This document shows positions 23,049 through 35,286 of a stretch of 64,000 nt of DNA, one piece after another (positions within the stretch are counted from its first letter, which is position 1; each line of letters begins with the position of its first letter). The notes beneath the pieces are model-generated. The model was given only the letters and a program-made list of their open reading frames with translations. It was not told where the DNA came from and ran no database searches. The stretch covers positions 31,965,322 through 32,029,321 of the forward strand of contig NC_056032.1 of the NCBI RefSeq assembly GCF_004379255.2. Direction: 5' to 3'. The position numbers and the translations under genes are program-made. This stretch comes from Salvia splendens (Eukaryota; Streptophyta; Magnoliopsida; Lamiales; Lamiaceae).

Positions 23049-24453
23049 TGACAAACACGGATTTTGCATGTTTTTAAGGGCTAGATTTGACTAGTTTTAA
23101 ATGTCAATCATGCAAATTATGTTCTTAAATTTCATATATTATACATTTGGTATTTTGAATGTGTTTGTTGATAAATGATAGAAAAAGATAGAAAAAAGAT
23201 GCAAAAAGGCCAAGGTGTAGCAGCCTCTGTTCGAGCCCATTCTTCCAGCAGGTTTGAAGTCCAATCAGTGCTTACTATATGTCATTCTCTTCGTCTTCGA
23301 AAGAGCTTCGCGTGGATACCTTAAACATCTTAATCGGAGTTCTGTAGAGAAAGTTATTACAATTCTACGAACATTGCGCAATGCAGTCAAAGCTGACGGA
23401 AATTTGGGCGGAAATTCAAGAAAGAGAATAAATTATTAAATTGTGAAACCAAATCTCTCTCATTTCTTGTAGGGCACGAAAATAACCAAGACTAACCCTT
23501 TTTCTAGCCTATAAATACTCCTAAACCTAATTCATAATCCTCATCTCAGAGCCTCCAATCCTCTCCCTCTACACATTCTTTCATTCCATCTTCCACACAT
23601 AATTCATACATCTTCCATTGGAGCGGAGCTCTGCAGATCCAGGCAAGAAAAGACTGAAGATTGAAGATTCTACCTTGGGTTTTATCAATTTCTTTCATGT
23701 CTTATACTTTTATTTTTGTTTTTACTACTTGTCTATGAGTAGTTAAACATCATTTGTAGTTTTTTTTGGTGAAAACTATTATGAATATGTTTTGATTTAT
23801 TGAATTGAACCTTTTTCTAGCTCTTGTGATTGTTTTGCTTGTGATTGTTTTGCTTGTTCTTGTGCTTTTATTGTTCTTTTGTCTGACCAACTTTAGAACT
23901 ATATCCGTCCAACTAGATTAATCGAGAGATAGCTAGTTTTACGTGGTAAAAGGAACGAGTACAACACATAGGTTTATCTGCACTCGAGAGAGGGGACCCT
24001 TTGTGAGGGCTTGAGTCTTAGGAACTTAAGGAGTTAGAATCTAATCTATTGGAAGAAGACTTTGATAGTTAGAGTCTAATCTACTAGATAAGTGCACTTG
24101 AGAGATGGCTTATCTGAAAATCGCGACTTTCCTAATAATCCTGGAGACACATAAAAGGTAAAGGTTCTGTGAGATTAATCATCACTAGGTCGTAGTAGTT
24201 GGATCCTAAAACTCTACTTTCTTTAGCCTGCTTTGTATTATTTTATTTTTATACATTTTTTATATATTTTTTCTCTAGTTTAATCTTACTAAAACCCAAA
24301 ACTCCATGTCTCTAGATAGTATATGACGCTTAGTATGTGATAGTCAATTGCAATCTTATTCTCTGTGTTCGATATTCCGGTACTGACCTTTAGCTATATT
24401 AGTTCTACCATGTATGCTTGCAGGTATTTTTAGTGCTAATAAATAGTGCATCA
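23049..24453 (+). repeat. 3' LTR of the Athila/Tat-like element
   Basis: About 98% identical to the 5' LTR by eye. A tandem copy of tgattgttttgcttg accounts for most of the length difference. Confidence 0.93.
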
Positions 24454-24534
24454 AAAAGTGAACAGGGACTCTTAATCGTGGACGGGCTGAATTAAATGGT
24501 AAACCAGGACTCCTAATGGTAGATGGATGGAGTA

Positions 24535-25090
24535 TTTTACAATCAATATAGGCATTAAAAAACTATCTCAAAAGATTGTAGTGTCATTCTGCATGTTTCT
24601 TTATATTAAGAAATAAACGACACTAGTGTGGTATAATACTAAACAGATCTAACAGTGAGATAAGTCTTTCTTGTTATTTACTGAAAGAGGAGATCTTAGT
24701 GATTATTGTTTCTTAATTGATATATTTAACATTGAGTATGCAATATTGATTATGCACTATTTTGACTTATCAATAGGTACAGGTTTTTGTTACCCAAAAA
24801 TCCTTATATTTTGGACAGTGGTGATCGGTGTCTAGCGATGCTAGAATTATTATTATTACACTTAATTGTGCATCAGCTGAGTCAAGCTTGATAATATCAT
24901 CAAGAGGTTATTACACTAAATTGCTTTTATTTTTATTTATCTTTGTTTATGTTGTAGTTGATCAAGATGAAAGACTCATCTCCAACTATTATTGAGGAAA
25001 GTCATGAAATTTAAAAAAATTTATGTGATTCTATAACTAAGAAAACAAAAATATCAAAAACTGAAAATCATTTAACAAAGGAAAATTTAA
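24535..25090. other. Spacer without a recognisable gene
   Basis: AT-rich, short frames only. A stretch around 24965-25090 (MKDSSPTIIEESHEI then stop) is too short to name. Confidence 0.4.
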
Positions 25091-25284
25091 CCAGGTGAGA
25101 TTGTTTCCGAAAGCTTTTTGCCCCGAATAGCTTGATGCGTTAGCCCGAAACCCGGTGAATTAGGGTTAGGGTTAAAAATTTATAACCAAAAAAATTCATA
25201 ACCAGAATAGCTCGCACAAAAATAGCCTAACAACTCGAGTGGGTTGGCTCAAACCCAAACGGGTTGGCATGATTGACATCCCTA
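25091..25284. mobile_element. Probable hAT element right end
   Basis: The minus strand at 25284 begins TAGGGATGTCAATCATGCC, a frequent hAT terminus. Inside lie repeated gggttgg / aaaccc words (caaacccaaacgggttgg), as in hAT subterminal regions. The matching left end was not found, so the element is truncated or diverged. It also contains ttagggttagggtt, best read as part of this subterminal region. Confidence 0.45.
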
Positions 25285-25326
25285 CTTAAAAGTGTACGTG
25301 TCATGTCAATTCTAGCAAGTAAAATA

Positions 25327-25616
25327 CTTCCTCCATCTCATATAAATAGATTGAATTTCGTTTTTCGTCTGTTCTATAAAAATAGTTCATACCAATTTAT
25401 AAAAACATTTTCTACTTCTCTTTTACTTTATTATTTTTGGACTTCACTATTCACAATATTGTTTCAATTATTTTTTCAACTATCTTCTATCTTATTTTGT
25501 CAATTACGTATTAATATGTGTCATTTCCGATTAGCATACATCCGTTTTAATATGTGTCATATCCAATTAACATACATCCGTTTTCCAATTAGCATATATC
25601 CATGAAATGGATGGAG
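25327..25616. mobile_element. Stowaway-type MITE, 290 bp
   Basis: Left end CTTCCTCCATCTCAT after TA; right end ATGAAATGGATGGAG before TA. It has diverged from the CTCCCTCCGTCC consensus. The interior has tandem words (cgattagcatacatccg and near copies, 25528-25590). Confidence 0.75.
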
Positions 25617-26057
25617 TACGTTTTTATTTTAATCAAGTTATTTTCCATTTGGGTACAAATTATTATGCAAGTGTTCCACATTTTTAGTATTTATTACAAA
25701 TATCGAAATCAATTCTCCTGTGGGAACGTGCTAATTATGTTGGTGATTGATGCCGAAAGTTTACATAGATTCGTCATCTCGACTCTAAATAAACACTTAA
25801 CAATAAAACTCATCGAGTTCACGTAATTATGCGATCCATTTCTCTTTCTATTTTTTAACATTCATAATGGACTGAACTAATAATTATACTAGAGAGATAA
25901 AAGTAGAGGGGCAATATATAATTGACAAAAAAGGTCTGCGACAAATACGAATATATAATTGTAAAATATATTGACCACGAGAGTTGTTTAATAGACGTAT
26001 GATTGGATTCTTTCTATCTAGTTCAATCAATTCCTCCCGTTTTTATTAAAAAACATA

Positions 26058-26306
26058 CTCCATCCATCCTAAAAAAAAGAATTATTTTACCATTTTTCCC
26101 ATTATTTAAAATTAGACCAAGTCTAAATATAGAAAAATTTTAACCAATTACACACCATTAATTAATAATGTGAATTCCACAATCCATTAATACTATTTTC
26201 ACTACTTTTTCCCTTTCTCTCTTACATTTTCTTATTTCTCTTACTTTACTAATTGCACATTAAAATCAGTGCAATTTACAAGTCTGTATATTTTTTGAGG
26301 AGGGAG
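26058..26306. mobile_element. Stowaway-type MITE, 249 bp
   Basis: Left end CTCCATCCATCCTAAAAA after TA; right end complement of CTCCCTCCTCAAAAAAT before TA. AT-rich, no gene. Confidence 0.8.
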
Positions 26307-26892
26307 TATGATGAAGAACCACTTGAACTAACAGTAACAAACTTAAATTATGGTTTTAAATATGAAACAAGCAAGATAATAATTTTATTCTTATAAATTT
26401 TATTTCTTACTAATACATTTTGTTTCACTAGATTTCTTTATAAATATTTAATTTATTAGATCTTTGTATCAATGCATTTTATTTCATTAAATCTTTTTAC
26501 AATTTTTTTTCTTTCTTTATATAAATGCATTTTGATTTAAGATGTTTATACATTTGTTTTAATTTAGTTGGATCTTTATTTAATGGACTTCAGAACTTAG
26601 TTAACTTTTCTTGTGTTAGTTAAATGTATTTATTTTTCTTTTTTTCCTATATTTGTTTTGAAAGTAATTTAGTTGCAATATTGTCAAAAATTCATTGAGT
26701 AAATGAAAATTTTATTATATTGTCAACTCATAAATTTATCATTTCTCTAATAAGAGAAAAAAAATCAATCTAATTTACACAAGAATATTTAATTAAATTA
26801 TGAAGTCCGTTAAATGAAGATTCAACCAAGATACCTCTTAAATCTAAACGTATTAGTATAAAGATCCAATGAAACACAAAATCAAAATTATA

Positions 26893-27115
26893 TTCCCTTC
26901 GTCATTGAAAAGTATGAACTATTTCTTTTTTAATCCGTCCCTGAAAAGTATGAACTTTCTAATTATGAAAACTCTTTTTTTCTTTAATGAGGTGAGACTC
27001 ATTCTCCACTAATAATACTTTAAAAACTTTTTTTTCTATCTCTCTCTTACTTTTTCAATTATACATTAAAACTTGTGGCGAACCAAATGTTCATACTCTT
27101 TAGGGACGGAGGGAG
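26893..27115. mobile_element. Stowaway-type MITE, 223 bp
   Basis: Left end ttcccttcgtcattgaaaag after TA; right end tagggacggagggag before TA. Inner inverted words agtatgaac / gttcatact place it in one subfamily with the decayed copy at 42207-42457. Confidence 0.82.
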
Positions 27116-27117
27116 TA

Positions 27118-28003
27118 AAAGGATCTAACCAAACAAAATGAATTAGTACAAGGATCTAATAAAACAAAAAATTGTAAAAAAATCTAATGAAATAAAATGT
27201 ATTAGTACAAAGATTTCTAGACGTGTTTTGTTTTATAGTTTTGTAAATAATAGTACAACCATATTTCTAGTTTTGTAGTACAGCCATAAATATAATTTTG
27301 TAGTTTTGTAAATAACAGTACTATAATTAAATACATATAGATTGAAATAAAGTCACCGAACAAGTTCTGTCGCGCATAAAATAAAGTACGTACGTTTGTT
27401 TTATCTACATTGTTGACATGTTTCTATTTTCTTTTTACTTTTCTATAATGTAACTGCTATTGATTAACCTAAGCAAAAATAAGTCCTCAATCTTATTTTT
27501 ATGAAGAATGTACATCCCATATTAATATTTACAGCATACATTAAAATTATGAAATTCGTGTGGTTACAACTTACAACGAGAAACTTCAAAGATGTGCACG
27601 ACTGTAAATATGCATGCGTCCAATCTAGTTGAGTATTGTCAAAATAAAAAAATTGTTAGTTAATCCCACTGAGTTTACATGAGTATTTGCTAGGTAAAAT
27701 TGGATATTCATAACGGTTTATATAAGGATTTTTTCAATATGAATACAAAAATTTACTTAAAATTTCATATTCAAATTTTCAAATTGTTAATAGTAAAAGA
27801 ATATTATAGTTGTAGAAGCTAATGTATTAATTAAGAGTGTCTATCGATCTGATTCATAAACTTTAATAGATGTGAATAGTGGAAACATTAGAGAGACAAA
27901 ATCCCCAACTCCTAACTACGACGGCTCCCACTTTGTTCCAAAGATAATAAGTATCAACTCAATCAAACTCAACTTCATTTCAATTGCTTACACCAAAACA
28001 TCC
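27118..28003. other. Upstream region of the SDR gene
   Basis: AT-rich spacer and 5' flank. An in-frame GTG-initiated extension exists upstream of the ATG (from 27872) but has no conserved residues, so it is taken as 5' UTR. No certain TATA box could be chosen among many AT-rich words. Confidence 0.4.
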
Positions 28004-30103
28004 ATGGCATCTAAACAGCACATTTCCAACACCCAAAAACGATGGAGTCTCCATGGAATGACAGCCCTCGTCACCGGTGGCACCAAAGGAATCGGGTAAA
28101 AATTCGATTTCTTTTTTTTTCAGTCATAATCTTAATTAATTTCTTTGTTTTTGTGTGTGTGAAACTATATATGTATGATATAGATTCGCCATTGTTGAAG
28201 AGCTCGCTGAATTTGGTGCGACGATTTATACATGTTCGAGAAATGGTCCCGAGCTTAGTGAAAGGCTGAAAGAATGGGAGGCCAAAGGGTTTAAGGTGAA
28301 GGGATCAGTTTGTGATTTGACTTCTAAAACTCAGAGAGAAGAACTCATCAAAAATGTGTCTATTGAATTTGATGGAAAGCTCAATATCTTGGTAAACAAA
28401 TTCCTCTTTTTTTTAATAGATATTTTGTGTGCATTTATAGATGCATGAATCATGATGGAAATCATGCCAATGTGTTTGTTTTAGGGCAAACATTTACTAG
28501 ACCAAATTTCAAGAAAATTGGAATAGGAAACCCTAAAGTGATGTTTCTTCGACTTATCTTTCTGTTAGTCTTGAGAAGAGGAATTGAACAGTGACTATAG
28601 AGAGATATTGGAATTACTACTATTTTCGAAGAGACTATGAGACAAGAATATTAAGACTTCAAAATCTGACAAAATTAATTAGGCGGCCCACATGAAATCA
28701 AAAATTTAGATGAATAATGAGCTTTTTTTCTTGGACACATGTAAACAAAATTAATTGGTAGATGACATCTGCACCAGTTTTTTGTTTAATTTCTAATATC
28801 TTTAACGAGCATAGACAAAAATAGGTGACTTATTTGGTTGTTGTTTCGATTATTAATAAACCATACTAGTATAAATTAATTGTGAAGCACCTCGTTCTAT
28901 ATTTGATGATACCCCTCCAAATCACTGCACACTCATCACAATCTTGATTATGTTATTAATTCATGTGGGAATCTTATTTACGTGATTAATTGATGCTTAA
29001 AATAAACAATAACGACGACAGTATAAAGTTTCTTGTCGACTTTTTTCTTTCTATCTTTTGTGTGTGTGTACGCTATAAAGTATATCCTATAGTATTGTAG
29101 GAAATTTCAAAAGGTTGTGATAATGGCCGGCTAGCTGGTCATATTTATATGAATATTGAATAAGGGTTTGTTGCTGCCTGAATTAAAATATCATGTATTA
29201 GCCAAGTTGTGACAATATTTTCAATTTCAAGATATGAACATGTGCATTAACAATAATGCTTTCTTGTTCATATCTATAAAATTAAAGCTCTTTCTTTTCC
29301 ATTTGCTATTTTTAATTAAAATTATGAGCACTAATCATGCATGATTAAAGTTTGATAAGAGTATATCAGAGTTAAAAGTTGATTTGAAATTAAAAAAGTA
29401 AAAATGATTTAATAGGGTTTGTTTGTGTGAATGATAACAGATAAACAATGCTGGAATAAGTTTACTGAAGCATGCTTGTGATCACACTGCTGGAGATTTT
29501 GATGGGATAATGTCAATGAACTTAGAATCTCCTTATCATCTCTCTCAATTGGCTTATCCTCTTCTGAAAGCATCCGGATCTGCAAACGTCGTTTTCATCT
29601 CTTCGGTGGCTGGTGGCTTTGCCCTCCCTGCTATGTCGGCTTATGCTGCTTCCAAAGGTACGTACGCAGCGAGAGTGTGTGTATGTGTGTGTGAAGATTA
29701 AGATTATAACAATTATTTTCCTTTTGATCAGGTGCAATAAATCAACTAACAAAGAACTTGGCGTGCGAGTGGGCCAAGGACAATATCCGTGCCAACGCTG
29801 TCGCGCCATTTGGTGTTAAAACCACTATTATCAAGCCTGTATGTATGCAATTACAAACAAATTAAAGCCCCCTTTTTTTTAAATGGAGTTTAATTGAACA
29901 TTTTTTTCTTGATTTACAATTAGGAGGAGGTGGACGTGTCGATTCTGCAGACGTTGGCGCCATTGATGGCTCGAACGCATGTCAATCGAATAGCTGAAGC
30001 AGATGAAATTTCACCCTTGGTTGCATTTCTGTGCCTTCCTGCTGCTTCTTACATTACTGGTCAAGTTATTTATGTTGATGGAGGCTTTACAGCAGGCTGT
30101 TGA
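28004..30103 (+). CDS. Tropinone reductase-like short-chain dehydrogenase/reductase, 267 aa, five exons
   Basis: Exons 28004-28095, 28184-28391, 29441-29657, 29732-29838 and 29924-30103 join in frame through GT-AG introns. The product is a classical SDR. The NADP(H)-binding TGGTKGIG is at residues 24-31 and INNAG at 101-105. The catalytic Ser155 (in VFISSVAG), Tyr168 and Lys172 (YAASK) keep the S-x12-Y-x3-K spacing, and the end is [10 protein letters not shown]. Length and exon pattern fit the tropinone-reductase-like (SDR65C) group, cytosolic enzymes reducing small carbonyls, many without known substrates. No targeting signal is evident. ATG 28004 is chosen because the family N-terminus ([14 protein letters not shown]) starts close behind it. 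True tropinone reductase activity cannot be inferred. Intron 2 is about 1 kb, and the gene converges on the bHLH gene. Confidence 0.93.
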
Positions 30104-30887
30104 TGGACTAATATTTTGCTTCTAATTCCTCCAAATTTCATGTTTATGGCATGACACCATATAATAATACATGACTTCATTGGATTTGCTTGCACATGGG
30201 GTGTTGAAAATTTTGGATATTGTTGTCGCGTTTAAAAACTACCAAAAAATTAAATATGTATAGTTGACCACTCTATATGTTTTGAGGAGATAATTAAACC
30301 TTTTGAATATTGAGATGTCTTAAAGTTTGATTAACTTAATCATTCCATTGCATGCACTAAGGCAATAGAATGATAGAAAAATCATTGTAATTCGTAAACT
30401 AATCTTGAAATTCAAGAATCCTTGCAAAATTTAGAGCACGTCCAACATCATATATTGTTGGCAAAGGAGCACAATATTCAATGTTAGACTCATGCTTTTA
30501 ATTCAATAATCTTAATATATCATAAAATGAACTTTAAATAAAAAAGATGGGCAATGTCTTGCTATGGGAGACAAACACATTCTTTTTTCTCGATTGGTAA
30601 AGCAAGTGTATGTTGATCGTGCTGCATTTCTTGCTTGCTTTTGTACTTCACAAAGCGTTTAAAACTTAAATTGTTTTCTAAATTTAAACAAACAGTCTGA
30701 TAATCAATTAACATAAGTGTTAAAAGATAGCAATCAATTCTGCAGATTTCTAATTACCGAATATACATATGCAGCTACTTTCTTCCAACATCTCCCCAGA
30801 AGTTATGTTATAGCTCAAACCAAACTGCAATGATTCCGTGCACCTCCCAGTGCGTACAAGACAATCCAACGATCTGGGCAGACAAGC
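30104..30887. other. Convergent 3' regions between SDR and bHLH genes
   Basis: The plus-strand SDR 3' UTR probably covers the first few hundred bases (AATAAT-type signals near 30165) and the minus-strand bHLH 3' UTR the last 100-200. Nothing else was recognised. Confidence 0.5.
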
Positions 30888-33800
30888 TTAGGTGCTAGTT
30901 GAGATAGGCGCGGGATCTTTTTGGAGTTGCATCAATGGCCAAAATATATCTAGCCGATGGAAGCTTCCTGAGGTCTGCAAAGGAGACTAGGCTGTTAATT
31001 GAACCCACATATTTGACGTCCTACCCAAAATGAAAGTTGGTTTCAAGACGACATAACTAGCATGACCAACTTCAATGAAGTAAAAAAAACCGAGGTTCTT
31101 GATAGGGTGGATATAATGGTGTTTGTAATTGGAGAGTTTTGCATAAGGAGAAGTGGATGGATTTGACAACACAAGTATCCAATCATCAATGTTCATTCTA
31201 TAACGAAATATGAGTCACTTAGAGACTGTAGTGTTCTCTGCTTTGCATGAACCTATGTGATGCAGTTATAGAATATAACTGCATCACTACGGAACCTTAT
31301 CCCTTTGCTGTCCATCAGCAAATACAGTATATTTTTCAACAATGAAACTTATATGTTTGTATCAAAGCAATACCTCAACAATGAAGCGAGCCCATGATGA
31401 ATTATCAGCAGTTTTCTCCATCACACCTTTGAGGATGGTTAATTTTAGACGATGAATAACATCAGCAATCTCTAGAAAGCGATCATGATCAGTGCAGACC
31501 ATCTGGTTAAAGGGCAAGACATAAGGAAGCTGTCAAATCTCAGCGGTATAGATGGATCACAATAGCAATAAAGCAGAACATGACGTTGCATTTCTTGCCT
31601 TTTAAAAGAGCACGAGCATTTAAAATAGGCATACCTCTATAAGCATGTGTCTAGGATGGTCTAGATCTTTCACAATTATGGGGCAAAAATGTTGCTCGTT
31701 TCCTAGTTCCACAGCCCAGCTTGCCCCATCTCGATGGCTACACTTGACTTCAGCTGGTATTGTTGTATTCTCACCAAATTCCTGAAAAGGAAACTGAACA
31801 TTAAATTTCTACAACTGCCAACCCTCTGCACTGTGGAAAAGGACAATATTTTTCCAAAGATGCATAAATTTCATTGAAAGGGGAGTACAGATAGCCAAAT
31901 CAGGAAGCATTCAAAGTCCAACCCTGTGGAACAACAGCATGCATAGGTTTTACAAGATTCTTACCTCTTCCAGAATTGGGTGCCTCAACTTATCTGCCTG
32001 ATTGGTCACATTTCTTAAAAATAGCATATGCTTTATAGTCTTGTCCAGGAGTCCATCGATGCTACCCTGCATTCATAATGGCAAAGAGGTTAGCAGCTAT
32101 TTGAAAAGGAGAGTATCAAGGATATATTGCAAATGCAAACAGAACTTGCCTTTTCACCGTTTGGTACGAGCTCCCTTAGCTCCTTGATCCTGTCTTGAAT
32201 CAACTGCCTATCGCGTGGTCGAGGCCTTTGATTATCACCACTATGTGTCCTTTTCTTGCAGGTAGTTGATAATCTTGATAATTTTCTTTTGTTCACGGGA
32301 TCATGTCCCTTTCTTGGTTGCTGCTTATCAGAGAGTGAACTAATCTTGCTTTCTACTGAAGAAGCACTGTGTTTGGAATGAGCACGAGCTTTGTGAAAAC
32401 CATGAGATGGCATATTCACTGAGGTAATAATGGACTTGTCAGATGAATTATCATCAAAACCATTGCTTGAATTAGCAACAACAGTTTCGGAGAGGTGCTC
32501 CACTTCCATTCGTTTCACAAGAAATCCAACAGACTCTACGCCTGACACATCCACGGTGCCAGAGGGCACTCTGTCACCAAAGGAGTGGAAAGCAACATCT
32601 TGACTCAAGATAGACTCGCCATAAATATGTTCATGAGTTTTATTCTGTATAACTGTTCCAAGAGCTTTGCTCAGTCCAGAGGCCTCATGGAAGTTGAAAA
32701 GGTTGCTTCCACTCTCACAAATGCCATTATCAAAGTCATTGCCTACGCATGTTAGTTCAGTTCCACCTTCCTCAAATTTATAATCCATTAATTCATTCAC
32801 AAGATCCCCACACATCCTCCTATTCAACTCATAGGAATAAGGAGATACCCGAAGTCTTTCTTCATGAATATATTTTGAGATTTCATCTATATAATCTGCA
32901 TGTGACAATTGAAATGGTTCAGGTACATGAATCATACCCATTGGTTGCAGATTCATTTCTCCTTCAGCCGTATTCTCATGGTTATCTTCTACATGCCTCT
33001 CAGATGAGTTGTATAAATCATGGAACATGAATTCCGGCACCGTCTGATTTTCAATTGGGTATAAATCTTCTACAGCATGAATAGAATTTTGAGCCTCAGT
33101 TACTGTTTCTGTGGTAATAGTCGATGGCTCCTCTAAATAATCCATGAAAGTAGACATCGGGGAGATCTGTTGAATATATCCATTGCTTTGTTTATGCAGC
33201 TCAAAGTTATTTTTGAGATACGCAACTAGCACTGCATCTTCAGACACCTGATTCGTTAAATAGCAAATTAAGTTAAAAGACAAAATTACTGAGTAAAACC
33301 CAAGAAGGGGTAAAACAAGAAATGGAAGCAGGAGGAAAAACAAAAGAGCAATAGGGAACAGAGACAGAGAAGTTGATTGGATGTCCAGGAACTAACTAAT
33401 ATCACAATAGAAACAGAAAGAAATGTCAATTAGTATTAGTTAGTGACCATAAAAATTGTGAATCCTATATTATTTTCTACAAGTAATGCAACAGAAAAAT
33501 ACTACAGGTATAGAAGAAACGGCAGAAAATATCAATAATATGAAACAGAATACGCACCATTTCAGTTGATCCAAGCTGTAGAACTCCATCAGGAATTACA
33601 GGCAGAAGTAATATTGTCTGCAAGAGCATTGCATAGAATCATCATATAATGGTTTAAAGTTTTTTATTTTAAACAGATAATAGTTTAAAGGTTTTAATCC
33701 ACTATTTTTTAGTTAAGACATAACATGCTGTATCAGATACAAATTGGAAATATACGAACACCATAACCTAAATCATCAATTACTAACCTTTATGCCGGCC

Positions 33801-35286
33801 GCAAATTGAAGCAGCCATTCATCTGGATACTGTTAAATAAAAAAAAAGAGAAAGCAATAAATGTTTGTTTCAACTTGAATAATAAATAAAAAAAGCACCA
33901 ACAGAATGCACATTGTATCCAAAGATAGACCTTAGAAACTAAGATGGAATTCAAAACATCAGCTTGTATGCTGTCTGCATATATCCAGCTAGCATTTCCC
34001 TTTACAGCTGCTTTGCCAACAACCCTGTTTGATTGAATATTATGAGTTTAGATGATAAGAGGTAGTATTCGATGAACGAAAAAACACCCATTTATGTGCA
34101 AATCCCCTGTTCTTTGCTGAATAGAGCTAATTCATTACACCTCAAACATGATGAGGAAAGAACAAATGATAATGTCCATCTAATTGGACTAAGAGCAGTA
34201 AGTTAATGTTATGAATACATAGAATAAAATGCACGCAAGAAGTGGGATCGTTAAAGTTACCCGCTCCCCACGACATGAGAAGAATGCGACATTTCAGCTA
34301 TTGCATATCCAACTAGATAGTCGCCAGGAGTTCCATCAAGCAGACTTGGCGTTAAAGCCGATGATAAAATCATATTTGAGTTTTTGAAGTACAAATCTTC
34401 TACCGGGCTTGCCATGGTATAACTTTGCTTTAAAATGTCACAAAAGCCATCCTCCCATGCCAAAGTCCTGAAAAGTAATTTTGTTTGGTTTTCAAATTTG
34501 TTTACAACTATTGTAATACGTAACACAAGCATTGATATTAAAGCACTCTGCTTGGGCATGATGTTGTTGAAGTAGGAGTAATATATATACCATGAGAAAA
34601 AAGGATACTTGATGCAAAAACAGCAAATATCATTTCATAAATAGGCAACTTCTGTACAGTAAAAGTGAATGCAAGTTAACCAAAAAAATGAAACTGAAGA
34701 TGAACAAAAGTATACGAATCTGGAGCATAGATAAGTTTTGAATGACACATTGACATATTAATTAATAATCTAGAGATGCAAAATTGTTGTGACCATATTC
34801 CAGATAAATGGATAGTTGATGAAATTGAAAACCATGGGAGAAAGTTTGCCTATTGTTTACTTATTTAAAACTCTCTGTCAGTTGAAGATCCAAAATAAAG
34901 CACAAGAAGTTTCCACACCGTATATACTACTCATGATTCTGTCAAGCTCAGGAAAGACACTAAGCAGGCCAGGAAATGTAATTTCAAACTTCTCAACATG
35001 CACTCACTATTCATAGCATACCACATGAGTGAACTTTTTTCCAATTATGCTAAAACTTACAATTTCTAAGAAAAAGTTGGAACAATTCCTACTCTTTGTC
35101 TTTATTATCCTAAAACAACAAAAATGCTGAATAACAGGCAACAGCACAAGAGAAGAAACACAAGAATTCAGGTGGACAGTTGACTTACATTTCATCATGA
35201 TGCTTAAGCTTCCAGAACACTGCATAATTCCAAGGAGAATTGCAGCAAAGAGATTGGAGGAATGGCCGCAAAAATCTACTCCCCAT
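30888..35286 (-). CDS. LONESOME HIGHWAY-like bHLH transcription factor, 687 aa, ten coding exons
   Basis: Minus-strand exons: 35189-35286, 34261-34467, 33931-34024, 33788-33829, 33558-33617, 32150-33247, 31965-32066, 31635-31781, 31374-31502 and 30888-30974; all join in frame. The N-terminal bHLH-MYC_N-type region has MGSRFLRPFLQSLC, WNYAVFWKLKHHDE, then LAWEDGFCD and GSGVVGKAAVKGNASWIYADS. A long variable middle follows (exon 6). The bHLH runs from about residue 505 (RPRDRQLIQDRIKELRELVP) to 560 (GSIDGLLDKTIKHMLFLRNV). The C-terminus (FLEIADVIHRLKLTILKGVM, SGSFHRLDIFWPLMQL) is the ACT-like tail of this family. Family members act in the nucleus as dimers, LHW with TMO5-type partners in vascular and root cell division; which paralogue this is (LHW, EMB1444-like or bHLH155-like) is not resolved. 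The basic part lacks the classic HER-type residues. Intron 6 uses a GC donor. Confidence 0.92.

Larger units (their letters stand above)
20002..24453 (+). mobile_element. Non-autonomous Athila/Tat-like gypsy retrotransposon
   Basis: LTRs at 20002-21389 (1388 bp) and 23049-24453 (1405 bp) start TGACAAACACGG and end AGTGCATCA. The target copy AAAAG is perfect (19997-20001, 24454-24458). The primer site TGGCGCCGTTGCCGGGGA (21396-21413) matches tRNA-Asp, the hallmark of Athila/Tat elements. The purine tract gtttgggggagt (23037-23048) precedes the 3' LTR. The internal region is 1659 bp and carries gcgcttgttgggaggcaacc (21655-21674), a conserved Tat/Athila 3' word, but no gag or pol. The LTRs differ at roughly 25 sites plus a 15-bp duplication near 23835 (about 2%). 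Confidence 0.95.
19594..24532. mobile_element. Stowaway-type MITE split by a second MITE and an LTR retrotransposon
   Basis: The left end, CTCCCACCATCCGCCATTAGG, follows TA; the right end (complement of ACTCCATCCATCTACCATTAGG) stops at 24532 before TA. The same MITE family as 2892-8679 is indicated by shared words (gagttttaagaaat, accatttatagtaaaa). It contains 19714-19935 and 20002-24453 as foreign insertions. Confidence 0.75.

Noticed and set aside
25158..25176. Interstitial telomere-like ttagggttaggg
   Set aside because: Only two units, within a hAT subterminal region; not a telomere remnant.
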